Assembly: GCA_016794525.1 (NCBI GenBank)
Contig: JAEUJY010000165.1
Coordinates: 1 to 64,000 of the forward strand
Length of the DNA stretch: 64,000 nucleotides
From: Myxococcales bacterium
Lineage (GTDB): Bacteria; Myxococcota_A; Polyangia; Haliangiales; Haliangiaceae
Direction of reading: 5' to 3'
The notes beneath the pieces are model-generated. The model ran no database searches. It saw nothing but the letters and a program-made list of their open reading frames with translations, and had not been told where the DNA came from. Positions 41,399 to 55,828 of this stretch are shown here, one piece after another (within the stretch, counting starts at the first letter, position 1; every line of letters begins with the position of its first letter). Made by a program: the position numbers and the translations under genes.

Positions 41399-43678
41399 AT
41401 GGCTGACGACGCGGCACCGCCGCCCTCCCCTCGCATCGATCTCGCCGTGGTCCGCGGCCTGATCGGCGCGGCCCGCACCCGGCTGCGCCTCCAGGGCGCG
41501 ATCGAGGGCGCCGCGACCGGCGCGATCCTGGCCTCGGCCAGCGCGCTGACCGCGGTGTTCCTGGTCCGCACCGAGGTCATCGCCGAGACCACCGGCATCG
41601 GCCTCCTGGCCGCGTCGGCCGGCGTCGTCGCCGCCGGCGCGCTGCTGGGCGCGATCGGCAAGCACGACGACGAGCACGTCGCGCGCCGGATCGACCGCGC
41701 GTCGGGCCTCGCCGATCGCCTGTCGACGGCGATCGCCTTCGAGCGCACGCTGCGCAACCCCGGCCCCGACGCCGAGGCCGACGCCGACACCACCGCGCTG
41801 ATGCACGCCGCGATGCGCGACGCCGCGGCGGTGGCGCCGCGGGCCAGCGTCGCCAAGGCCACGCCGTTCCACAAGCCGGCCGATCTCAACCGCGCGCTCG
41901 CCTTCATGGCGATCGCCGCGGTCGCCGCCGTGCTCGGCGTGAAGATGCCGCCTCGCGATCCCGCGGTGATCGCCGCCGTACCCGACGCCGCCCGCCGCAG
42001 CGCCGAGGTGACGATCACCGGCGAGCGGCTGTGCGGCCCCACGGCCAAGCCCGAGGTCGCCTGCAACCCGCCCCAGGCCCTGGTCTACGTCGGCGACGAC
42101 GCCGGCGCGGTGGCCGCGCCGATCATGGCGTGGACCGGCGGTGGCGTGGTCATCACCGTGCCGGTCGGCGCCAAGCTCGGCAAGACCCAGCTGGTCGTGT
42201 GGGCCAAGGGCAAGCGCATCGGCGCGGTGCCGTTCGAGGTCATCGCCGACGACGACCCGCGCAACTTCAAGTCCAACACCGTCGCGATGGATCCCGACGA
42301 CGACGCCTACATGCGCGACCTGGTCGCCGACCTGCGCGCCACCGCCAAGAAGGACGACGTCAAGGAGCTCGACGACTACGCCGCCAAGATCGAGCAGCTG
42401 CTCGATCAGGCCGAGCGCGGCGAGCTCACCAAGGAGCAGCTGCTCGAGGCGATGCAGCAGGCCCAGGCCGAGCTCGAGCAGCACACCGAGAAGAACCCCG
42501 AGCAGATCGACAAGGCGCTGGCCGAGACCGGCGACGAGCTGGCCAAGAACGAGCAGACCAAGGAGCTGGCCGAGGCGCTGAAGAAGGGCGACCTCGAGAA
42601 GGCCAAGGCCGAGATGGAGAAGCTCGCCGACAAGCTCGACCAGGGCGAGCTGAACCAGCAGCAGACCCAGGAGCTGGCCAAGGCCCTCGAGAAGGCCGCC
42701 CAGCAGTTCGAGCAGAAGCAGGCCAAGCAGGACCAGCAGGAGCAGGCCAAGCAGGACGAGATGGAGGAGCAGGTCCGCAAGCTCGAGAAGGAGCGCGACC
42801 AGGCCAAGACGCCGCAGGAGAAGGAGGACGCCGAGCGGCGCCTCAACAAGAAGAAGGACGAGCTCAAGCAGCTGCAGAAGGATCAGGAGCAGCAGGACCA
42901 GTCGGCGCAGCGCGAGGCGCTCAAGCGCCTGCACAAGGACATGGACAAGACCGCCCAGGACCTGCAGCGCAAGAAGGATCCCAACGACCAGCAGAAGTCG
43001 CAGGACCAGCAGAACAAGGACAACCAGAAGCAGGCGTCGCGCAGCATGCGCGACGTCGCCAACGAGACCGGCAAGGTGTCCCAGGATCAGCGCAAGCAGG
43101 CGGCCCAGAAGAAGGTCGCGTCGCAGATGGACGACCTGCGCGAGGCGATGCGCCGCGCCAAGCAGCGCGGCAAGCAGGGCGGCCAGAGCCCGTTCGGCAA
43201 GAACCGCCAGGGCCAGAACCAGGACTTCGCGCGCCGCGCCGCGGGCCAGCGCCCCGGCCAGGGCCAGGGCCAGGGCCAGGGGCAAGGCCAGGGGCAGGGC
43301 CAGGGGCAAGGCCAGGGTCAGGGCCAGGGCCAGGGCCAGGGCAACCAGAACGGCGGCAACGGCAACCAACCGCCGACCGGCCCCTCCGACACGTACGGCG
43401 ACGGCCACGACGACAACCTGGTCGGCGACGCGACCGGCAAGTCGGGCAACACCACCGACGAGAGCGTCTCGGGCGCCCAGGGCAAGAAGGGCCCGTCGCG
43501 CCGCGAGACCATCCTGTCCGCCGCCCAGAAGGGCTACGCCTCGACCAGCTACCGGCAGGTCTACGCCGACTACAAGAAGATCGTCGAGGACGTGATGCGC
43601 ACCGAGAAGGTGCCGGCCAGCTACAAGTACTACGTGAAGAAGTACTTCACCAAGATCAAGCCACACGCCATGAACTGA
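41399..43678 (+). CDS. Large coiled-coil membrane protein of the MoxR/VWA operon
   Basis: A 759-residue protein similar in layout to DUF4175-type proteins found next to MoxR clusters. Two N-terminal helices (about residues 40-85) and one near 165-180 anchor it. A beta-rich domain (about 195-295) is followed by a long Glu/Lys/Gln coiled coil (about 300-600), then a (Gly-Gln)n tract and a conserved-looking end (SRRETILSAAQKGYASTSYRQVYADYK). The Gln-rich coiled coil probably scaffolds an envelope complex with the downstream VWA proteins. Confidence 0.8.
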   Translation: MADDAAPPPSPRIDLAVVRGLIGAARTRLRLQGAIEGAATGAILASASALTAVFLVRTEVIAETTGIGLLAASAGVVAAGALLGAIGKHDDEHVARRIDRASGLADRLSTAIAFERTLRNPGPDAEADADTTALMHAAMRDAAAVAPRASVAKATPFHKPADLNRALAFMAIAAVAAVLGVKMPPRDPAVIAAVPDAARRSAEVTITGERLCGPTAKPEVACNPPQALVYVGDDAGAVAAPIMAWTGGGVVITVPVGAKLGKTQLVVWAKGKRIGAVPFEVIADDDPRNFKSNTVAMDPDDDAYMRDLVADLRATAKKDDVKELDDYAAKIEQLLDQAERGELTKEQLLEAMQQAQAELEQHTEKNPEQIDKALAETGDELAKNEQTKELAEALKKGDLEKAKAEMEKLADKLDQGELNQQQTQELAKALEKAAQQFEQKQAKQDQQEQAKQDEMEEQVRKLEKERDQAKTPQEKEDAERRLNKKKDELKQLQKDQEQQDQSAQREALKRLHKDMDKTAQDLQRKKDPNDQQKSQDQQNKDNQKQASRSMRDVANETGKVSQDQRKQAAQKKVASQMDDLREAMRRAKQRGKQGGQSPFGKNRQGQNQDFARRAAGQRPGQGQGQGQGQGQGQGQGQGQGQGQGQGQGNQNGGNGNQPPTGPSDTYGDGHDDNLVGDATGKSGNTTDESVSGAQGKKGPSRRETILSAAQKGYASTSYRQVYADYKKIVEDVMRTEKVPASYKYYVKKYFTKIKPHAMN
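43256..43341 (+). repeat. GGCCAG hexanucleotide tract encoding (Gly-Gln)n
   Basis: About 14 copies of a GGCCAG/GGGCAG/GGGCAA unit encode the Gly-Gln tract in the coiled-coil protein. Confidence 0.85.
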
Positions 43679-43704
43679 GGAGCGTCGACGGAACCCGCGC
43701 CGGT

Positions 43705-43788
43705 CCCCGTCTCCGTCTCCGTCTCCGTCTCCGTCTCCGTCTCCGTCTCCGTCTCCGTCTCCGTCTCCGTCTCCGTCTCCGTCTCCCG
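43705..43788 (+). repeat. CTCCGT hexanucleotide tract between genes
   Basis: Twelve perfect CTCCGT copies run from 43711 to 43782, with one degenerate copy at each edge. They lie in the 154-base gap between the coiled-coil gene and the MoxR gene. Changes in copy number would alter spacing in the operon leader. Confidence 0.92.
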
Positions 43789-43832
43789 TTTCCAGCACCC
43801 TCCCCTCCACCGACGAGAAACACCCCACGCCC

Positions 43833-44840
<1,008 letters not shown>

Positions 44841-44844
44841 GCTG

Positions 44845-45786
44845 ATGGCGCTCCTCGCCAAGAAGCAGCCGGCGCCGGCCACCGCCGGGGCCGCCCGCGC
44901 CGCCGATCGTTCGGGGCTGTTCGACGAGCGCTTCCTGCGCACGCTCGAGCACCTGCACATGGTGTCGCGCAAGGTCTTCGCCGGGAACCTGCGCGCCGAG
45001 CGCCGCACCCGCAAGGTCGGCTCAGGCATCGAGTTCGCCGACCACCGCACCTACGCCCGCGGCGACGACTTCCGCTACATCGACTGGAACCTGTACGGCC
45101 GGCTCGATCGCCTGCTCCTGCGGTTGTTCGAGGAGGAGGAGGACCTCCACATCTACATCCTCATCGACTGCTCCGACTCGATGGCGATCGGCAACCCGCC
45201 GAAGATGCACTACGCGATGAAGGTCGGCGCGGCGCTGACCTACGTCGGCCTGGCCAACCTCGACCGGGTCGCGATCGTGCCGTTCGCGGCCAAGCCGCTA
45301 GGCCGGCTGCCGCCGTCGCGCGGCAAGAACCGCATCTTCCGGGTGTTCGACTTCCTGCGCACCGTCGACATCGGCGGCCAGACCGACGTCGCCGAGGCGA
45401 TGAAGGCGTTCGTCAGCCAGCACAAGCGCCGCGGCCTCGCGGTCCTGATCAGCGACTTCTACGATCCGCGCGGCTTCGAGGAGGGCATCAACACGCTGCG
45501 CTACAACAAGTTCGAGCCGTTCGTGCTGCAGGTCTACGACCAGCGCGAGGCCGCGCCCAACCTCCACGGCGATCTGGCGCTGGTCGACTGCGAGACCGGC
45601 GAGCTGCGCGAGGTCACCGTCTCGAAGGCGCTGCTCGAGGCCTACACCCGCGAGCACGAGAAGTACTGCAAGGAGCTCGAGGACTTCTGCACCCAGCGCG
45701 CGGTGCCGTTCTTCCGCACCCACACCGGCCTGCCGTTCGACGAGCTGGTGCTGCGCATCTTCCGCTCGGGGGGCTTCCTCCGGTGA
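44845..45786 (+). CDS. DUF58 protein with VWA-like fold
   Basis: A 313-residue DUF58 protein. The hallmarks are [43 protein letters not shown] and a metal-site-like [11 protein letters not shown], followed by [13 protein letters not shown]. There is no membrane segment. DUF58 proteins are typical partners of MoxR ATPases. It follows moxR by 4 bases and its stop overlaps the next gene (GTGA). Confidence 0.94.
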   Translation: MALLAKKQPAPATAGAARAADRSGLFDERFLRTLEHLHMVSRKVFAGNLRAERRTRKVGSGIEFADHRTYARGDDFRYIDWNLYGRLDRLLLRLFEEEEDLHIYILIDCSDSMAIGNPPKMHYAMKVGAALTYVGLANLDRVAIVPFAAKPLGRLPPSRGKNRIFRVFDFLRTVDIGGQTDVAEAMKAFVSQHKRRGLAVLISDFYDPRGFEEGINTLRYNKFEPFVLQVYDQREAAPNLHGDLALVDCETGELREVTVSKALLEAYTREHEKYCKELEDFCTQRAVPFFRTHTGLPFDELVLRIFRSGGFLR

Positions 45787-47878
45787 CCTGGCTGACCCCG
45801 CTGGCGGCGCGCACCGTCGGCCTGACCGCGCTGGTCGCGGCCGGGCTGATCGTCATCGCCTACCTGCTCAAGATGCGGCGGCGCCGGTTCGAGGTGCCGT
45901 TCTCCAGCCTGTGGAAGCGCGTGCTCGAGCAGCGCGACGCCAACGCGCTGTGGAAGCAGCTCCGGCGCTGGCTGTCGCTCCTGCTCACGCTGGCGATCGT
46001 CGGGCTGGTGGTCGCGGCGATCCAGGCCCCGACCCTGGGCGTCACCGATCGCCGCGCCCGCAACGTCGTCATCCTGCTCGACACCTCGGCGTCGATGCGC
46101 GCCACCGACGGCGATCCCGATCGGCCCAAGCTGACCCGGTTCGCCCGGGCCCAGGAGCGCGCCACCGCGCTGATCGACGCGATGGGCGGCGGCGACCAGG
46201 CGATGGTGATGCGGGTCGACGCCCAGGCCACGCCGCTGTCGCGGTTCGCCAGCGACAAGCCGCTCCTGCGCAAGGTCATCGCCGACGTCCAGCCGGCGGA
46301 CACCGGCGCCGACCTGCCCCGCGCGCTGTCGGCGGCCGCCGACGCGCTGCGCGGCCGGCAGAACCCGATGATCGTGGTCGTCTCCGACGGCGCGTACTCG
46401 GAGCTCGAGCGCAACCAGGTGAGCTGGGATCCGCCCGCCGCCGACGGCCCGCCGCCCGAGGCGACCCCGGGGGCCGGGACCGACGACGATCCCGAGGCCA
46501 CCGCCCGGGCCAAGAGCTTCGCCGCGACCCAGCTGGCCGCGGTCGACCTGTCCGGCATCGACGTCCGCTACCTGGGCGTCGGCTCGCGGGCCGAGAACGT
46601 CGGCATCGCGGCCTTCAACGTCCGCCGCTACATCGCCAACAAGGCCGCGTTCGAGGTGTTCGTCGAGGTCCAGAACTTCGGCAGCGAGCCGGCCCGGCGC
46701 CAGCTGGTGCTGTACGACGGCGAGACCGCGATCGAGACCTGGCCGATCGAGCTGGCGCCGGGCGAGCGCCGCCGCGAGATCAAGCGCGAGCTGCCGGGCA
46801 GCTCGAGCCAGCTGCGCGCGACGCTGCGCCCGGTCGACGGCCCCGGCGGCACCGACCCGTTCCCGCTCGACGACGAGGCCTGGGCGCTGATGCCGTCGCG
46901 CAAGAAGCAGCACGTGCTGCTGGTGACCAAGGACAACCTGTACCTCGAGGGCGCGATGCTGGTGTACGACAACATCGACATCGCCAAGACCACGCCGGCG
47001 GCCTACGACGCCGATCCGGCCGGCGCGGTGCTCGACCCGGCCACCAAGAAGCCGTTCGACGTCGTCGTCTTCGACGACCACACCCCGGCGGTCGTCCCGC
47101 CGCCGCCGATCAACGTGCTGTGGTTCCACCCCGACGGCGCGAACTCGCCGTTCGCGATCCGCGCCGTGCTGCCGCGGCCGCGGATCACCGACGTCACCGA
47201 CGCCCACCCGGTGATGCGCTGGGTGACGCTGTCGGACACCAACTTCGACAGCGCCAACGTCTTCGCGATCGATCGCGCCAAGGGCGAGGTCGCGCTGGCG
47301 GCGTCGGTGCGCGACCCGGTGGCGGTGGCCCGCCGCGACAACGGCCGCAAGCTGATCGGCTTCGGCTGGTCGCTGGGCGGCACCGACCTGGTGCTGCGCG
47401 TCGCGTTCCCGCTGCTGCTGGTCAACAGCCTCGACTGGTTCGCCGGCGACGACTCCGATCTGGTCACGACCTACGCCACCGGCACCCGGCTGCGGATCCC
47501 GCTCGACGGGCTGGTCGGGCTGCGCGAGGTCACCGTCGTCGACCCGGCCGGCCACCGCGGCCAGGCGCCGGTGGTCGACGGCGTCGTCACGCTGGCGACC
47601 CACGCCGTCGGCGTCCACCAGATCCTGGCCTACCCGCCCACCCCCGACGGCCCCAGCCCGGAGCCGATCGCCTCGCTCGAGGTCGCGACCAACCTGGCGT
47701 CGGCGGTCGAGTCGCAGATCGCGCCGGCCACCGACCTGACGCTGGGCGGCCGCGCCCTCGCCGCGCCGCCGACCTTCGCCGTCAGCGCCCGCCGCGACCT
47801 GTGGCTGTACGTCGTGCTGGCGGTGGTGCTGCTCTTGTGCGTCGAGTGGATCACGTACCACCGAAGGATCACGGTCTG

Positions 47879-47879
<1 letters not shown>
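45783..47879 (+). CDS. BatA-like membrane VWA protein
   Basis: A 698-residue protein with the aerotolerance-type N-terminus: a membrane helix (about residues 10-28), [19 protein letters not shown], a second helix (about 63-82), then a VWA domain with the MIDAS motif LLDTSASM. The second half is an Ig-like/beta region and a C-terminal helix (about 672-692). BatA-type proteins take part in envelope stress tolerance in other bacteria. GTG 45783 overlaps the DUF58 stop, and the next ATG overlaps this stop. Confidence 0.9.
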
Positions 47880-50609
<2,730 letters not shown>

Positions 50610-50623
<14 letters not shown>

Positions 50624-51539
50624 CGCGCCGGCGGGCCGGCGGCGGGGGGCCGAGATCGCGGCGGGCCGAGCCGATCAACGCGGCGACCGCCGGGTGGGTG
50701 ACCCGTCGCTCGAGCGACAGCACGAAGTACGGCTCGACCAGCCCGGTCAGCGCGCCCACCAACTGGGCGCCGAGGCCGTCCTCGACCTCACCGCGCAGCG
50801 CGGCGCGCACCGGGAACAGGCCGTGGGCGGCGGCCCCGAGGGCGCGCAGCGTCCCGGCGTCGTCGACCTCGCCGACCTGGGTCACGCGCACGCCGCGCTC
50901 CACGAACCAGCGCTCGAGGCCGCGCCGCAGCGCCGCCTCCGGCCCCGGCATCAACACCGGCGCGCCGTCGAGCGACGCCGGAAACCCGCGCCGATAGCGC
51001 GCGGCCAGCCGCGGCGCCGCGTAGAGCAACACCTTCGACGTGCCCAGCGGGTGGGCGTGGAGGCGCAGCGCGCTCCCCGCGGGCGGCACCGTGTCGCTGA
51101 TGATCGCGTGGAGGCGGCCGCTGGCCAGCTCCTGGACGAGGCGGGCGATGTCGTCCTGACGGATCCGCACCGCGCCGCCGCCGCCCGCGGCGAGGGCCGG
51201 CTGCAACAACCGGGCGATCATCGTCTTCGGGATGGCGCCGACCGTGCCCACCTCGAACCGCCGCGGCGCCGAGACGTGGCCGCGCGAGAAGTCGAGCAGC
51301 TCGTTGCCGATCCGGAAGATCTCGGTCGCGTACTGCTGGACCTCACGCCCGAACGGCGTCAGCGCCAGCGCGCGGCCGCGCCGCTCGAACAGGCGCTCGC
51401 CCAGGACGTCCTCGAGCGCGCGCAGCTGGACGCTGAGCGTCGAGTGAGTCAGCCGGAGCGCCGCCGCAGCCCGGGCCAGCCCACCCTCGCGCGCGATCAT
51501 CGAGAAGTAGTAGAGGTGCTGGTAGTTCAACCAGGCCAT
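50610..51539 (-). CDS. LysR-family regulator, NhaR-like
   Basis: A 309-residue transcription factor. The winged helix-turn-helix (residues about 5-65) begins [12 protein letters not shown], close to the start of E. coli NhaR, followed by [31 protein letters not shown]. The ligand-binding domain (about 95-295) is intact. NhaR answers Na+ and alkaline pH in E. coli; this homologue faces stress and osmotic genes. A palindromic T-N11-A site lies in the divergent gap. The ATG at 51539 is 11 bases from that site. Confidence 0.9.
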
Positions 51540-51549
51540 CGACCGATGT

Positions 51550-51564
51550 TTGTCGAATCGACAA
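51550..51564. promoter_or_regulatory. LysR-type operator
   Basis: TTGTCGAATCGACAA is a perfect 7-bp inverted repeat with one central base, and contains TGTCGAATCGACA, the T-N11-A form recognised by LysR regulators. A second half-site TCGACA lies at 51579-51584. The gap is relatively AT-rich compared with its surroundings. Confidence 0.75.
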
Positions 51565-51608
51565 CAGAGGTCAATGTTTCGACATGGACGACAACGGCGA
51601 CGGCTGCG

Positions 51609-52430
51609 ATGGTGGCCGCAGAGGACGCCATGCAAGCCCCGCCGCCGTCGCCCCCACCCAGCTCGCCGCCCGCCACCGACGTCGCCCCGGCACGACGGCG
51701 CGGCACCGTGCTGCTGGTGTTCGCGGGCACGCCCAGCTCGGCCACGCTCGCGACGATGCTGGCCGCCGCGGCCAACCTGGGCCGCACGATCACGTCGATC
51801 ACCGTCGGCGTACGGACCGGCGCGGTCCTGGTGACCGAGCCCGAGCTCGCCCGCGCGGCGGCCGCGGCGCGGGCCTCCGACGCCGCGGTCGTGGTGGTCG
51901 CGGGCGGGACCTCGGCCCGGGTCGTGCGACGCCTCACCTCGGCGGCGCGCCTGCCCGTGCTGGTGGCGCGCACGCGCCAGCCGTGGTCGACGGTGGTCTC
52001 GGCGACCGACCTGCAGGCGCCGGGCACGCCAGTGCTGGCGGCCGGCTCGGCGGTCGCCGCCACCCGCCACGCCGAGTTCGCGGTGGTCCACAACGTCACC
52101 CCGGCGTGGCAGGAGGCGGCCGCCCTCGACTCGACCGGCGGCACCGTCGCCGCGCACGTGGCGCGCCGGCTGCGCCGGCTGGCCCGGCTGGCCGCCGCCG
52201 TGACGCCGACGCCCGCCGTCGTGGTGTGCGCCGGGCCCGAGGCGCCGCGCGCGATCGTCGACGCCTGCGTCGCCCGCGGCGCCGATCTCGTCGTCGTCGG
52301 CATGCGGCGCCCGCGCGCGACCCGCACCGACCGCTGCGCCGATCACGTCGTCGCGTCGACCCCGGGCAACGTGCTCGTGGTCCCGCTCGGCGCGCGCCGG
52401 CGCGCGCGCGCGGTCGAGGTCACGGCGTGA
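51609..52430 (+). CDS. Universal stress protein-like, divergent N-terminal domain
   Basis: A 273-residue cytosolic protein. After a Pro/Ala-rich start (residues 1-30), two alpha/beta domains follow: GTVLLVFAGTPSSATLATML, then ARLPVLVARTRQPWSTVV, and later VVVVGMRRPRATRTDRCADHVVASTPGNVLVVPLG, which is the usual end of a Usp domain. The first half is degenerate. ATG 51630 is an alternative start. It is first in a three-gene unit with coupled ends, divergent from the NhaR-like gene. Confidence 0.75.
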   Translation: MVAAEDAMQAPPPSPPPSSPPATDVAPARRRGTVLLVFAGTPSSATLATMLAAAANLGRTITSITVGVRTGAVLVTEPELARAAAAARASDAAVVVVAGGTSARVVRRLTSAARLPVLVARTRQPWSTVVSATDLQAPGTPVLAAGSAVAATRHAEFAVVHNVTPAWQEAAALDSTGGTVAAHVARRLRRLARLAAAVTPTPAVVVCAGPEAPRAIVDACVARGADLVVVGMRRPRATRTDRCADHVVASTPGNVLVVPLGARRRARAVEVTA

Positions 52431-53290
52431 CCGCGGCTGCGCTCCCGGCGCCGCGGCGGATCCTCGTCGTCACCGACCTCGGCGCCGCCGGCAGCGAGGC
52501 GGTGCGCGCCGGGGCCCGGCGGGCCGCCGCGACCGGGGCCGCGCTCGCCGTAGTCCACGTCATGCCCAGCGTCGGCCCCACCGCGCTCGCCGCGCACGAG
52601 GCGGCGGTGACCACCCAGGTGCGCGCCGCGCTCACCCGCCAGGTGACCCAGTTCGCCCGCCACGCCCGCGCCGCCGAGTTCGTGCGGACCGGCGGCGTCG
52701 CCGAGCAGGCGCTCGCGCTGGCCCAGGGCTGGGAAGCCGACCTCGTCGTCACCGGCGCCCCCGAGGATGGCGCCGTCGACACGCTGCGGATCGTCCGCCA
52801 CGCGGCCGCGCCGGTGCTGATCGCCCGCGCCACCGATGGCGCCGGCCCGGTCATCGCGTGCACCGACTTCTCGGATCCGGCGCTGCCCGCGGTGCAGACG
52901 GCGGCGGACGAGGCCCGCCGGGCCGGGGCGCGGCTCCACGTGCTGCACGCCTTCGAACCCATCCCCGCGGCGATCGTCGGCATCGAGGGCCGCGGCATCG
53001 TCCCGACGGCGGAGTGGACCCGCGCCCGCCGCGCCGACGCCGAGGCGCGCCTGGCCCGCGCGCTCGCGGACACCGGCGTCGACGGCGACTACGCGGCGCT
53101 CGAGGGCGCGGTCGCGACGACGCTGCTGGCCACGGCGCGCACCCGCGGCGCCCAGCTGCTGGTCCTCGGCACGGTCGGCTGCACCGGCGTGACCCGCTTC
53201 TTGCTCGGCAGCGTCGCCGAGACGCTGGTGCGCGACGCCACCTGCCCGACGCTGATCGTCCGGCTCGCCCTGCGCGATGGCGGCACGTGA
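52427..53290 (+). CDS. Tandem universal stress protein
   Basis: A 287-residue protein with two Usp domains. The first (residues about 10-135) has ILVVTDLGAAGSEAVRAGA. The second (about 140-280) has VIACTDFSDPALPAVQTAADEA and the ATP-binding pattern GTVGCTGVTRFLLGS. Usp proteins accumulate during starvation, oxidative and osmotic stress. The GTG start overlaps the upstream stop and its stop overlaps the MscS start. Confidence 0.9.
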   Translation: MTAAALPAPRRILVVTDLGAAGSEAVRAGARRAAATGAALAVVHVMPSVGPTALAAHEAAVTTQVRAALTRQVTQFARHARAAEFVRTGGVAEQALALAQGWEADLVVTGAPEDGAVDTLRIVRHAAAPVLIARATDGAGPVIACTDFSDPALPAVQTAADEARRAGARLHVLHAFEPIPAAIVGIEGRGIVPTAEWTRARRADAEARLARALADTGVDGDYAALEGAVATTLLATARTRGAQLLVLGTVGCTGVTRFLLGSVAETLVRDATCPTLIVRLALRDGGT

Positions 53291-54336
53291 GCCTGGCCTG
53301 GCGCGACGCCATTCCCCCCGCGACGGTCGCGGCGCTGCTCGTCGGCAGCTTCGTGCTCGGCCACCTGCTCGCGGCGATCGCGCGCCCGCTGCTGGTCCGC
53401 GTCGCGCGGCGCAGCGCGTGGGAGTGGGACGACGCGCTGATCGGCTCGCTGGCCGCGCCGGCCGGCGTGCTGGTGGCGTCCCGGGCGCTGACCGCCGCCA
53501 CCACCTGGCTCGACCTCGACGCGGCCGGCCGGCGGATGGTCGAGCGCACCGCGATGGGGCTGACCACCGCGCTGGTGCTGTGGGCCGGGTTCCGCGCGGT
53601 CGACGTCGTCGTGGCCGCCCTCGGGCGCCGGCCGTGGGCCGCGGACCGCCCCGCGACCCGCTCGCTGCTCGCGATCGCCGGCCGGGCCGCCAAGGCGGTG
53701 TTCGCCGCGATGGCCGCGATCGTCGTGCTCGCCGACCTCGGCGTCTCGGTGGCGAGCCTGATCGCCGGCCTCGGCATCGGCGGGCTCGCGCTCGCGCTGG
53801 CGTCGCAGAAGACCGTCGAGAACCTGTTCGGGACGCTGTCGATCGGCATCGATCAGCCGCTGCGCGAGGGCGACTTCGTCCGCGCCGCGGGCTTCCTCGG
53901 CACGGTCGAGACGATCGGCCTGCGCTCGACCCGGCTGCGCACCCTGGATCGCACGCTGGTCACGATCCCGAACGGGCAGCTCGCCGATCAGCACATCGAG
54001 CAGTTCTCGGTGCGCGATCGGATCCGGCTCGCGCTGACGGTGGGGCTCGAGTACCGCACGACGGCCGACCAGCTCCGCGCCGTGCTCGACGGGCTCGAGG
54101 CGTGCCTGCGCGCTCACCCCCGGCTGTGGCCCGACGCCGTCGTCGTCCGCCTGCAGGGCTTCGGCGCGTCGTCGCTGGACATCGAGGTGATGGCGTGGTT
54201 CCAGACCTCCGACTGGTCGGAGTTCCAGGCCATCCGCCAGGACGTGCTGATCGGCTTCATGCGGGTGATCGAGGCCTGCGGCACCGCGCTGGCGTTCCCG
54301 ACCCAGACCATCAACCTCGCGCGCCCCGCGCCCTGA
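53287..54336 (+). CDS. MscS-family mechanosensitive channel
   Basis: A 349-residue inner-membrane channel that releases ions and solutes on hypo-osmotic shock. It has four to five N-terminal helices and the pore helix GLGIGGLALALASQKTVENLFG, followed by the beta domain GDFVRAAGFLGTVETIGLRSTRLRTLDRTLVTIPNGQL and a C-terminal domain with YRTTADQLRAVLDGLEACL. GTG 53287 is coupled to the Usp gene. The grouping with an NhaR-like regulator fits an osmotic or ionic stress unit. Confidence 0.93.
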   Translation: MSLAWRDAIPPATVAALLVGSFVLGHLLAAIARPLLVRVARRSAWEWDDALIGSLAAPAGVLVASRALTAATTWLDLDAAGRRMVERTAMGLTTALVLWAGFRAVDVVVAALGRRPWAADRPATRSLLAIAGRAAKAVFAAMAAIVVLADLGVSVASLIAGLGIGGLALALASQKTVENLFGTLSIGIDQPLREGDFVRAAGFLGTVETIGLRSTRLRTLDRTLVTIPNGQLADQHIEQFSVRDRIRLALTVGLEYRTTADQLRAVLDGLEACLRAHPRLWPDAVVVRLQGFGASSLDIEVMAWFQTSDWSEFQAIRQDVLIGFMRVIEACGTALAFPTQTINLARPAP

Positions 54337-54348
54337 CCGCCGGCGCCG

Positions 54349-54377
54349 TTGGCACCGCGCGGCGCGGCGGGTACCGT
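54349..54377 (+). promoter_or_regulatory. Sigma-70-like promoter for the RNA-repair operon
   Basis: TTGGCA (54349-54354), a 17-bp spacer and TACCGT (54372-54377) end 6 bases before GTG 54384, right after the MscS gene. It implies a separate and probably leaderless transcript for the four genes that follow. Confidence 0.6.
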
Positions 54378-54383
54378 CGGCGT

Positions 54384-55018
54384 GTGCTCGACGACGCCTC
54401 CCACTACCGGGCGCTGGCCGCCTGCTACGCGCGGGGCGCGCTCGGCCGGCTCGACCTCGACGACGACGCCGCGCTGGCGGCGGCGGTCGCGGCCGACCTG
54501 CGGCTGCACCGCTTCAAACGCACGGCCGGGCTGCCGCGGGTGCGGGCGGTCTTGGGCGCGCTGCGCGGGCTCGGGCCGGCCGCGATCTGCGACGTCGGCA
54601 GCGGCCGCGGCGCGTTCCTGTGGCCGATGCTCGACGAGTTGCCCGCGGTGGAGGTGGTGGCGCTCGACCTGTTGCCGCACCGGGTCGCCGACCTGGCGGC
54701 GGTGGCCCGCGGCGGGATCGCCCGGCTGCGCGCGATCCGCACCGATATCGAGCGCGCCGGCCTGGCCAGCGACGTGGTCGACGTGGTCACGCTGCTCGAG
54801 GTGCTCGAGCACGTGCGCGACCCGGCGGCGGCCGCGACCGAGGCGCTGCGGCTGGCCCGCCGCGCGGTCGTCGTCACCGTGCCGTCGGTCCCCGACGACA
54901 ACCCCGAGCACGTGCGGCTGTTCGACAAGGCCAGCCTGACCGCGCTGTTCGTCGGCGCCGGCGCCCGGCGGGTCGCGGTCGACGGCGTGCGAGGCCACCT
55001 GGTGGCGGTGGTCCACCG

Positions 55019-55022
<4 letters not shown>
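54384..55022 (+). CDS. Class I SAM-dependent methyltransferase
   Basis: A 212-residue single-domain methyltransferase. SAM motif I is ICDVGSGRGAFLWPML, motif II VEVVALDLLPHRV, and motif IV-V DVVTLLEVLEHVRDPAAA, then VVVTVPSVPDDNPEHVRLFDKASL. The EVLEH and PEHVRLF segments occur in many methyltransferases and loosely recall the E/E/H/H region of Hen1 RNA 2'-O-methyltransferases, but the match is not decisive. The stop overlaps the RNA ligase ATG by 4 bases, so an RNA substrate is a reasonable guess. GTG 54384 is favoured by the promoter. Confidence 0.85.
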
Positions 55023-55824
<802 letters not shown>

Positions 55825-55828
<4 letters not shown>

